Shown piece by piece: positions 22,546 through 32,704 of a DNA stretch of 64,000 bases. Position 1 is the stretch's first letter; each line of letters starts with the position of its first letter. A program made the translations under genes and the position numbers. Location: contig CM075851.1 of NCBI GenBank assembly GCA_037975125.1, positions 127,084,981 through 127,148,980 of the forward strand, given 5' to 3'. The stretch is from Latrodectus hesperus (lineage: Eukaryota > Arthropoda > Arachnida > Araneae > Theridiidae). The notes under the pieces are model-generated. The model was not told where the DNA came from. It searched no databases and was given only the letters and a program-made list of their open reading frames with translations.

Positions 22546-22710
22546 CTATATACTGCGTAAAATCCATTTCTTTTTTAAACTCAAAAGATGATAATCATTC
22601 CATATAAGAAAATGAAGAAAAAATGTCAAATCGCCTCTAGAGGACGAAAAAAAACGAAACAGTTGATGTACGTCAGCATTAGTCATAAAATGGCTAGCGC
22701 AAATTTTAAT

Positions 22711-23473
22711 ACATTTTAACTTTTTACTGAGTTGAAGAGCCTTTTATTAAGAAATCTTGGAACAGCTTAGTAAAAATGATTCTAATGGGAAATTCGTTAA
22801 GTTAAGCCACTGAAATCATAAATGCTCATAAATTAGAAGTCGGCAAAAGAAAATGATCACTTGCTGTAAAATACACTCTAAAGCACCTGATATATTCGAA
22901 ATGAAAATAGCAATAGTGATTTTAAAATACAGAAGCCTTTTCATGGACATTTATTAACTCACTGAGAAATTTTGTAAGAATCTTACAAAATATTCCCAAT
23001 CTTTTCATTAGTAATTAAGCCTAATATAATATAAATAATCATGCAAATTGACAACGATGTATAAAGAAATGCCTCATAATTTAAGAATTACTATAGGATA
23101 AAACAAATTTGCCTAATTTGATTCTTTTGCATAATAAGTGTTAATTATATGTGCTATATTTTTTTTGCTTACATTTATTTTATTTTTTTTATCTGCATTT
23201 ATTTTCCTTTATTTTTTTCTTTATTATGCTAAAAGTCTATAAAAGTTATTGAGTAGTACAATTTTTCCCCCAAGATGTATTTTAATTTTTTGCTTTAATT
23301 TATATTTTTTAATCATTTTTATATTTCACTTTATTTATATTAAACTATAATACTGAATAAAAAGATAAATGTGTGTATACAAAACTCTTTTTTTCTAAAC
23401 TATATTTGTCTAGATATCCTTCTCCGCATAATTTATCTTGTTAACGTATATGTATGCTACTCGTATTGGTATA
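22711..23473. other. A+T-rich spacer
   Basis: Nothing recognisable between the candidate exon at 22498-22545 and the hAT element. Confidence 0.5.
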
Positions 23474-23481
23474 GTAAATAC

Positions 23482-26400
23482 CAGTGGCGTGCGGTCCATA
23501 TGTGCAGGGTGTGCATTGTACACTCTGGCAAAATTATGAGAGACTAATTTTCTGCACATATGGCTACCTTTCTTTATATGGTATATAATAAATATTACAT
23601 ATAATATATTCAAATATTATGTTGATTTGCCTGCTTGTATTCCCGCAGTGCAAGCGGTACTAGGTGCTTCACCACGTAGCGCTTTCAAAAGCAAACGAAC
23701 ATAGGAAGTTTTTATATGTACGCACTGCGCATCAGTAAAAAATCACGCTTTATATGTATGGGCTACTGGAAAAGCACAGCATACTATAGCATTGTGGCAA
23801 GTGCAGCTATTTTTCTTGCACTTGGCATTCAGAATCATCTGAAGGTACGGTCCGAAGAGCGGGTACTTACGTGCTGAAGCCCTTTTGTTTTTTTAACCAA
23901 TTAACTGGCCATGCAATTTTGCAGATGGTTAATATTTAAATATATATATTGTAAGATTTTGTTTTCATAGAATTATAAAAGAAGTATTTCATCAATAAAA
24001 GGGAAAGGTTTTAGTGTGGTAAAGTAATTTCGGTAATGTATTATATATATAGAAATAATTCGCTAAAACCAATTTTGTTTTGTTAGACAAAAAAAGAAGC
24101 GAATTTTAGCAGAACAGTCCAAATTTTACCATTCATTAAGTCTTACAGACAGTATATAAGTTATATTTGTAACACCATATCCCTGGTTTTGTTTTTAAAA
24201 ATTGTCACGATGTTTTTCGCAGAATATATGATTTCCAAATGTTAAAAAACAATTAATATTATTAATTGTGGATGTGGATTAAATTACTTTTATTAATTTA
24301 ATAAGTATAATTTAACCCAGTGACCGAGCAAGAAACAGTTCGTTCGATTGTGCCAGCTTGCGGTGAAACCCTCTGCACGTGGAATAAACGTTCGGTTTGT
24401 CGGCACCAATGAACATCCTGATGAGGCACTCGTAGGTAAATATTTTTATTTACTGTATTCTTTAAATTTATATTAATAATAAATAATGCATTTCAGAATG
24501 GAGAACTCAGATGTCTCAATAATTAAAAATTTAATGGAAAATCCATTTTCGAAACGAGATGTTACTACAAAAAATGAAACAGTTAAATTAAGTAGACTGA
24601 TGCCGGATATTATTCTATCGCAAAATGTTAAGATTAAAAGGACAATAGTGTGTACGACATTTTCAAAAATATATGCGTGAAAAATTTAAATCGTTAACCG
24701 AGTTAGTAAATTGAATAAATTGTACTGTTGGCCATGTTTACTCTTTGTTGTAATTGAAAAGGATAAGAAAATTTGAACAAAAGAAGGCTACAGTGATTTA
24801 AGTAATCTCAATGATTTAAATCAACACAATGAAAAAATAACAAGAAATAGAAATATTCCCAAGAAATTCAATAAACGTAGTTTGTTTCATAGCAAAACAA
24901 GAAAATGCATTTCATTGACACAATGAGAATATAAATTCTCTTAATCAATGAAATTATATAGAATTAATAACTTTAATTAGTACATATGATGATCTTTTAG
25001 CAACCCCTCTAAGAACTGTAACTGTGTTTTCTGGAACCCCAAATAGAATACAAAATGATATTATTGCAATCGATAAAAAATTTTTTTGTAACTTCAGAAC
25101 TTAGAAATGAGGTAGAAGAAACGCCATTCTATTATGCTGGATGAAAACATCTGACATATATCACAAATCGCAATTACAGATTGTGCTACGATATGTTAAT
25201 AATTGTAGTGCATCAGTGGAAAAATCTTGGTTTTTAAAGATGTTAGTGGTGAGCGTTCAGCGGAAGCTTTGTGAAATGTTGTGCAAGAAACGATTTTGAG
25301 TTGGGGTAGTGAGAACAAACTGATAGCTCAAACGTACGATGGAGTCGCATCATGGCAGGAGTGTTGAATGGGACGCAGAAAACGTAAAAGACATTTTCCT
25401 AGAAGCTATGTTTGTGCATTGTTGCTCATATGTACTGTCGCAATCTGTATTGCTTATAAAAGATTGTAATTTGTTTTTTGTATCAATTTCTGTCATAGCC
25501 TCATTTTTTTCGGTGTCTACAAAAAGAAATTATGTTTTAAATGAAATTTTTAAAAGAAAATTTCCAAAATTAGCTACAACACGTTGGAATTATTCATCTA
25601 TTTTGGTAAATACCATAAAAAAATGAAAGCCAAGGCCTATCTGATTTATTTGAAAATATTATTCAAAATCCAGAAAGCTGGGATAACGATACAATTAATA
25701 TTGTAAAGAGTTATCAGAGGTTTTTTGAAGAATCTTACGGTAATTTTCTCCTAAATATTTTTTCCAAAGTATTTAGTTATACTGATGTTCTATTTGATAT
25801 TTTACAGAAAATTAATTTAGGTATAACATATTCTAGTCAAAAAGTAGAGGAAGTAAAAGATGCAATTCAAAATATGTGAACTTCTGTTGCATTTGATGAA
25901 GTTTATGAATATACTATTACTATGAGTCCCTCAAATTAAAAAAAAAGTCATGTAAATTTACAAAATTAAAGTGTAGATCAACATTTTAAAAATTTATATT
26001 AAGAAACAAGGGACACTATTTATTGTTAGTTAAATGTCCGTTTTAAGGAACTAAACTCGCCCAAATTTTTTGAACTCTTTAATTTCAGTTTTTTTTTTAA
26101 AAAAAATATCAAAGAAAATTTCCGGATGAATGCCATAATTCGTTAAAGAAAGCTTATGCAAAACATTTAGATTTTGTAACGCTAACCAATGAATTATGCG
26201 TTCTTTATCGTAGTGAGTCACACCAAGAAATGAATTTATCGAAACTTATTCGGCATATAATGCTGAATAATTTGACAGATGCCCTAAACAAGGTAAATAA
26301 ATTGGCACATTTAATTTGTACAATTCCATTTTCAATTGCTTCGGGGGCGAGATCATTTTCAGTATTGAAAAGAGTAAAATATTATGTACATAATACAATG

Positions 26401-26650
26401 TTACAGGATAGATTAAGCAATTTTTCTCTAATAACAGTAGAAAAAAGAAATGTAACACTTATTACTGTCAATACCAGAGTTTTTCGATCATGTAATTGAT
26501 GATTTTGTTAGTAATATGGATAGACGTATGAATTTTGAGACAAATGAAAGATAAAAAGTTAAAGAAGAGCTTAATGTACATTTTTATGGTTTTATTATTA
26601 TTGTTGTTGTTCTCTGCACACTCTACATGAAAACCTACCGCACGCCACTG
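23482..26650 (+). mobile_element. hAT element with perfect TIRs and 8-bp target duplication
   Basis: Starts CAGTGGCGTGCGGT (23482-23495) and ends ACCGCACGCCACTG (26637-26650), a 14-bp perfect inverted repeat that extends imperfectly (GTGTGCA in both arms). It is flanked by GTAAATAC at 23474-23481 and 26651-26658, the 8-bp duplication typical of hAT. Length is 3,169 bp, close to a full autonomous element, but the transposase is broken. Confidence 0.95.
24486..26510 (+). pseudogene. Decayed hAT transposase (TTF/ZMYM-like type)
   Basis: Coding remnants run in plus-strand order through several frames. An N-terminal part (24486-24680: ENSDVSIIKNLMENPFSKR) is followed by a zinc-finger-like CWPCLLF (~24735). 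A central catalytic region has TYDGV (~25333) then FVHCCSYVLSQSV (~25410) and FPKLATTRWNYSS (~25562), with the TRW motif of this group. A longer frame covers 25627-25878. The C-terminal hAT dimerisation domain reads GARSFSVLKRVKYYVHNTML then QDRLSNFSLITVEKR (~26350-26450). Many stops and frameshifts make it inactive. It lies wholly inside the 23482-26650 element. Confidence 0.85.
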
Positions 26651-26878
26651 GTAAATACATAGAAAAATGACCTCCGAATTTGATTGTTCATAATATTTTT
26701 TACTGAAAGAACTTTTGCTTCTTAATTGTTTACTGAATCATCATGGTAAATCAAATTGATTTCCTGTTTTGTAATTATTCCTTTGTAAAAAATTCCCCAG
26801 ATAGCTTATGTTAATACAGAAATTTTTGTTAATTAAGAATTTTTTCATAAATTTTACCTTCTATATTACCGTCTCATC

Positions 26879-26938
26879 AATGCTGCTCCTATATTTTCTT
26901 CATAATTATTTTAAAAAAGAAAATATAGGAACAGCATT
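26879..26938. repeat. 60-nt near-perfect hairpin
   Basis: AATGCTGCTCCTATATTTTC.. (26879-26900) pairs with 26917-26938 at 21 of 22 positions, with a 16-nt loop. Either the ends of a tiny MITE or a small structured RNA; nothing else supports transcription. Confidence 0.6.
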
Positions 26939-26999
26939 TTTTTTTCAAATGATAATGCAAATTATAAAATATATATTAAATTAGTAATAAATTTTAAAA

Positions 27000-27740
27000 A
27001 ATGAGTTCTATTTTAATAATATAAATAATAAAAATCTCATACATGAGCTAAAAAGGTTATAACAACACAATTTTAAACAGTAAATAATGATTATAGAGTA
27101 ATTATAAAATTGCCTTCACATGCCATAATACAATAATTATGGTTTGTGAAGGCAATTTATTAAGTAAACTATTATAAAAAAATAATTAAAAATTTCAAAT
27201 CTAGCCTTCAAATCCCCTTCCTATTATATTATTTAGTTTAATAATTAATTTGGCCTGAAATAAGAGATAGAAGATATGTGACTATCGGCACGGGAAATCC
27301 GGCACACTAGCTAAGCCTAAGTAAATTTACCTCACCTAAGTAAATTCAGTGATTTATTATTTTATTTATTTAATTAATTTTAAATTCAAATTATATCGCG
27401 CTATGGAATATCAGTAATATAACGTTGCCTAGAACAAATTGTAAAGAAAGTAAGTGCGTGAGAATATTGTAATTGTGAAATAATAAATTCATTCTTGAAA
27501 ATGTTAATGCATCTAAATTATAAATTAAAACCTGATAACTAAAAAATCATTATTATATATGTTTTTGAAATATTAAAATTTAAAGAAAACTTTCTCATGC
27601 ACGAACTATAAAGGTTATAAAGATACAATTTTAAGCAGTAAATAATTAATATAGAATAATAAGAAAATTGTCCTTACATATAATAATACAATAATTCACT
27701 TTATGAAGTAAAATAAAATATTATACACAAAGAAATAATT
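27000..27740. repeat. Two diverged tandem-like units
   Basis: A segment at ~27040-27190 (GAGCTAAAAAGGTTATAACA.., ..AATACAATAATT..) recurs at ~27605-27740 (GAACTATAAAGGTTATAAAG.., ..AATACAATAATT..). The first unit contains a 51-nt hairpin. Between them is an island with ATCGGCACGGGAAATCCGGC at ~27284. Confidence 0.45.
27107..27157. repeat. 51-nt hairpin
   Basis: AAATTGCCTTCACA (27107-27120) pairs exactly with TGTGAAGGCAATTT (27144-27157), with an inner CCATAAT/ATTATGG stem. Too short for a typical animal pre-miRNA. Confidence 0.5.
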
Positions 27741-27769
27741 AAAATTTAAACCATCCTTGCCAATTTAAA

Positions 27770-27955
27770 TTAGTTATCAAGTTAATGTTTTGTCTTGTCA
27801 TTTCCATTTTGTTTCTGCTTCTATTCTATTTTCAACGTATTCAATTTTGGAAGCAATATCGCTAAAAATTTGAAAATTAATTATTTAGAACAACACATAA
27901 TTTTCATGATTCTGAAAACTTTTACAAATGGAAAAAATTTTTTAAATTAAAAAGT
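27770..27955. repeat. Unclassified interspersed repeat, copy A
   Basis: Shares an ordered run with 37868-38057: GTTTTGTCTTGTC, TTCTATTCTATTTTCAA, TTCAATTTTGGAAGCAATAT and AATTATTTAGAACAACA. No coding potential or terminal structure was seen. Confidence 0.65.
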
Positions 27956-28214
27956 CTACTAAGATAAATCGGAAGCTGCCGATACAATAAATATCTGTAA
28001 TTCGATTCAAAATACAACTCAATTCAAAATACAAATTGAAAAAATAAGATTTTAGCTTTTATAAATGAGGAAATTTATAAATAATTCAGAATTTAATAAA
28101 TTTTCTCAGTTATATGTACAAAAGATTTTAGAAGAAACTTAGTATTTTATACGAGAAAAGTATGCTTAATTTTATAAAAGTAGGTTAGAAAAAGAGTAAA
28201 AATTTTCAACAAAT

Positions 28215-28320
28215 AAACTTGCTAACCAGATAAATTTATCACATTATTTACATGACCAAGTCAGCGAATTATAGCCAAAATCTTCTGGAGACGACGATCG
28301 GGGCTCTGTCGCGAGATACT
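28215..28320. repeat. GC-rich CACTAGCGTCTC-type repeat, third copy
   Basis: CTAACCAGATAAATTTATCA, ..ACCAAGTCAGCGAATTATAG, ..CGCGAGATACTAG. Collinear with 18565-18667, more diverged at the GC-rich end. Confidence 0.5.
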
Positions 28321-29013
28321 AGTTAAAAAAGACATATGTGGTCTAGTTGGTTTACTTCGTGGCTTGTTTACTTTCCGAAAATTTCATTTTTTATTTCGTT
28401 AAGCTTCAACTTGAACACATGATTTTGCTGTTCAATATTGTTGTACTTTGTGTTAAAATACGCACTCCGTAGGATGTTATAAAACAAATAATGCAATTTT
28501 TTATGCTCAAATATTAATTTTTTTAAATCGATGGAGAAATTTTCAATATAATTAGTATTGATGATAACTTTTACTTTTTAAAGGTAATATTGAAGAAAGC
28601 ATGGTTTACAGACGGGAAATAATTCGACAATGCTTTGTATTAACCAAAACAATTATATTATGATAATTTCTCATATATTGGCCAAATTTACACATGCACA
28701 CAAAATTTACACATTCGGATTATATCGAATACTGTTTTTTCTTTTCCTTTCTTTTCTTTATATCCCGTACACGTGCATAAAATCCCATTCTGGTTACTAC
28801 ATATTGAAGTTGGCAGAAGAGCCTTCCCTTTCTTCTATTTCGCACTCATAAAATTTCCTATAATATTGTTCCTTTTTTCAGTTTAAAGAAAGTTTGATAA
28901 GCAATATATTATAATTATTTTTACAGTACCTTTGTAAATAAAATGCCTAAGCAATTATCCGAAATGGCAACAAATTTTATTAAAAATTAAAAATAAAAAA
29001 CTTAGATTTTCTT

Positions 29014-29317
29014 TTTTTCCCCCTTTTTCCAACGACGGGCATACTTGAGTGACGAACCCTATGTCACAACAAGACCAGAAACTGCTACTCATTTGTCGTT
29101 ACCCAGCGGGCACCTGTGAACCAAGTCACGGAGGCGAGTAGCGTTACCCACGCCATATCACCACAAACCCGTTTATAGGGTGGGCCACATTCATACAACA
29201 TCACAGAAGAAAGGGCAGAGAAACACAGAGAGAATAGAGAAGGAAAGAAACATCCATGCCCTAACCGGGATTCGAACCCGGGACCTCAGGAGTTAATCCA
29301 CTCAGTCATTATTCGGC
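29014..29317 (-). mobile_element. tRNA-derived SINE, family 2
   Basis: Minus orientation, with the reverse-complement box B CGGGATTCGAACCCGG at ~29268-29283 and the T-rich tail at the left. Perfect 14-bp target duplications ACTTAGATTTTCTT lie at 29000-29013 and 29318-29331. The body matches 40741-41030 throughout. Confidence 0.92.
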
Positions 29318-29469
29318 ACTTAGATTTTCTTGTAAAATAAAAAAAACTTTGATTGTCTAAAGAAAAGTGATATCTGAAGTAAAATTAATTTTTGGCTTAA
29401 GCGAAGGGACTAAAATAACAATTAAAAAAGGGGAAATCCATTCGACAATCACTAATTTTTATATCGAAA

Positions 29470-30840
29470 CTTTTATATTTTATACCAAAGCTACAATCCA
29501 AGTGAAAGGAGACTGACAGGTTTTCAAAAAAGGCACGCATTTTACAATATCAAAAGGAAAAGAAGTATCGGTAGTTTTCCCGATAAATTAGCATAAATAA
29601 TTGTAAAAGACGGTTATACTCCAATCTAGAGATTTAATGTCGATGAAATGCGATTTTTTTTGGAAGAAAATGTCTGAAAGACCATACGCAGTAAGATATG
29701 AAAAATCAGCTGGTGATTTTAGAGCACACAAATATCTGGGGGATTTTCTCGTATTGTCTTAATGCATTTAGTATACAATTTTAAAGGCTCTATTGATCAA
29801 CAAATTTCTCATGTCACAAACTTTAAAAGGTAAGAAAATTGAAAAATTTATGGTTTATTTGAGAGCAAATAAATAGGCATGGATGACAGATTATCTGCTT
29901 ACTAACTGGTTCCATACTTGCTTTCTTCTAGAGGTCCAGAAATATAAGGAACAAAAAGTTTGGAATTCAAAATACTTTTGGTCATTGATAACCTACCCAC
30001 TCAATTCTGCATCCTTCTAAAATTCAAATTCTGTTTATAACACCTAATATCAACTTGTTCGGGGTATTAAACCAGTATTTAAATTGTGTTACATAAAAAA
30101 ATACTTAAATACATTTTAGATTCAGTGGCAGAAAAAACTTTGACTGTTGATAAAGGAAGCATGGAGAAAGTTATACATCTCATTATGCAATATTACGGAT
30201 TGTATTATGCATCCTTCTTTTACCATCAAACAGTTGCGCCAGTTGACCTTAAATAGTTGATGTAAGATTTTTCGTCAGCATGTTTAAAAAAAGGAAGTTT
30301 CGCAGTACAAATTTAGTTGTGTGTTCTGAAATTACAGTTTTATAAAATGCAGTTGGTGGTGAAGGTTTAACAACATGCAGAAGGCGGAACTCAAAGAATT
30401 TATGATAGAAAGCCCTTTAGATAAAGATGATTTAATCAAATTTATGACAGTTTATAATAAAAAAAAGTTTATAATGACGAAATTGAAAGTGAAGTTCAGG
30501 TTTAAATCGGTGATTTAATTCGCGAGAGTTTGAAATTCACCACATGCATGGAACAACATTTCTCTACTCATAACACCGTCACAGATCATGCATTAAAATT
30601 TCAATGTAGTCTTTAGTTTGTTTTGCTGGATATCAAGAATTATAGAAGCAAATTAAGAAATCAAAAAGCAACTATTCATAATAAATTTTCTAAACAAAAA
30701 TATTAGAAATTAGTAACGAAACTCTTCATTTGAATTAAATCCAACAATTGTGTTCGATGAAACTGATACATCTGTTGATATTAACACTTTTGTAATATTT
30801 AGTAATAAACATGTCTGCTTGTTATCAAATAAAGATGAAT
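29470..30840 (+). pseudogene. Decayed Tigger/pogo-type transposase
   Basis: Plus-strand fragments in order: FNVDE (~29636), then DFFWKKMSERPYAVRYEKSA and GDFRAHKYLGDFLVLS (29650-29759), AWMTDYLLTNWFH (~29880), LEFKILLVIDNLPTQ (~29955-30000) and MEKVIH (~30160). A tail region follows with MEQHFSTHNTVTDHALKFQC (~30550) and RSKLRNQKATIH (~30645). This is the D..D.. order of a Tigger/jerky DDE_1 transposase. Numerous stops and frameshifts show an old copy. Its family differs from the 5960-7237 element. No ends were found. Confidence 0.7.
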
Positions 30841-32635
30841 AGTTGTAAGTTAATTGTTTCACTCCTATTTTAATTTGAAATTTTAATAATTTTTGGTATT
30901 TAACGAATAAATTTTATCTGTACACTATTTTTTTATCATTTTTTGTGATAAAGAAGAATTGCGTTTATTTTATAAATATTTAATACGCATTTTGTCATTA
31001 TCTTTGCACTATTTTTTGGAAAAATATTTTGAGTTTTCTTATCATATAGAATGTTTTTAAATTTGATGAATAGTTTCCCAAATTTATTGTATGACGCACG
31101 TACTCTATTATATGATTATCTGCGTGTTCTACGAAGGAACTATTAAGGGAAGATATAATTTTTATAAGAACTAAATTGCTGAAATGATTGTTTATTTATT
31201 TATATGATGAGCATATAGATAAATCAAAACCAAATTATTGTTAATAACACCTTCATTTTATTTAAAAATAAATTTTTTTAAAGATGAATTAAAAAAATAG
31301 ATTCCTTAACAAACTTTCAAGAGAAAGAAATACGCCTCAAAATTTTTATTTTCCCAGTGTGCACTTAGTTTCTACTCAAAAAGTTTCTTTATTGTAAAAA
31401 TACAATCATTTTTCACAATCTCCTAAAAACTCAATCTTAACAATTCCTTTGAATTTTATATTTATATATTCATATGTTTTAATTTAAAGTTTGATTGTTA
31501 TCAGAACCATATTAATTAATTCATCATTTATATCTCTAACAAGTACTGAAAAAAGAAAGAATTTCAGATGTATATAAATTCAGCTGACAGGTCTATTATA
31601 TGAGGCAAACTTGGTATCTTCAAAGAGAAGTAACCTTCCAGGATAATAATGTAAAATATCCATGTAGTGGGACTTGTACAGTCACATGGTTTGATGAACA
31701 CGAGGATGAATAAGTACCATATACTTCTGAACACTATTTAGCACTCATATGAATCAATTTCTTCACGCATTCAAGATGTATTACATTTCAAAGGCAGTTT
31801 TATATACTAATAACGGTTCTTTATAAATCCAAAATAGAAATTTTTAAGATTAACTGTATAACATCTATGATATGCCATACGAGACATCAATATTCCTATT
31901 TTAATAAAGGAAATTCCAAGCAGATTTATTCTTTCATTCAAATTCTATATCCTTTCATGTAGAACATCGGTTTCTTGCAGATACAAATGTTGAAAAATCC
32001 CTTTAGTAAATCAATTTTATTTGTAGTATACATAGTTCAATGTAGATTATAAATTATCGTTATCATCATCGGAGGAAAGGAATCTACAGCTTACACATAT
32101 GTCATAATGAGAGTTTTTTAGTAAAATTAATGTAAAATTAATTTTTATAAAAAATAAAGGATAAGCAAATAATGATAATAATAAGAGCATTGCTTAGTAT
32201 AGCATTAAAACACATAGATTTACATAAAATTTGATATTTTATGATCAACCAAAAAATTGTCTCATATCTTTCGAGTTTATGTCATTTGGGTTGAATAAGA
32301 GAGTGCCGGCTCAGGTATAGATGGTGTTACTTGATTTGGCTCAAAATTAGTCTGTAAGAAAGTTCGCCGGTAACGTAATGATAACCAAACACTAATATGT
32401 AGTCATAACCATAACCGTTTATATCTGTATTTATTTTTGTATACACCACTTCTGTATCTTTGTTTTCGTCTTGGTTTTTGTTCTACTTGAAGGCTCCAAA
32501 ATTATTTGCTTTTAATCTGCTAAAGCAAGCGCTTAACTGCGCTGTAACAGATTAGGCACATAATGAGAAAAAAATCTGTATTTTTATACAAAATTATTTT
32601 TTTATTGCTTTAAGGTTATTGAACAAAACAAAACA
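30841..32635. promoter_or_regulatory. Upstream region of XPR1
   Basis: A+T-rich with no coding signal. The last ~350 bases (32280-32635) are somewhat G+C-richer (GAGAGTGCCGGCTCAGGTAT, GTTCGCCGGTAACG), so the promoter or a 5' UTR exon may lie there. No TATA box or start site can be assigned. Confidence 0.3.
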
Positions 32636-32704
32636 ATGAAGTTTGCAGAGCATTTAGCAGCTCATATCACTCCAGAATGGAGAAAACAATATATTCAATA
32701 TGAG
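32636..32704 (+). CDS. XPR1: XPR1 exon 1 (SPX N-terminus)
   Basis: 69 nt, 23 codons, [20 protein letters not shown] then QYE, donor GTAATA. The start is certain because SPX proteins of this family begin with MKF and the initiator context (ACA before ATG) has A at -3. An acceptor-like TTGCTTTAAG just upstream (32607-32616) suggests the 5' UTR may be spliced. Confidence 0.93.
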
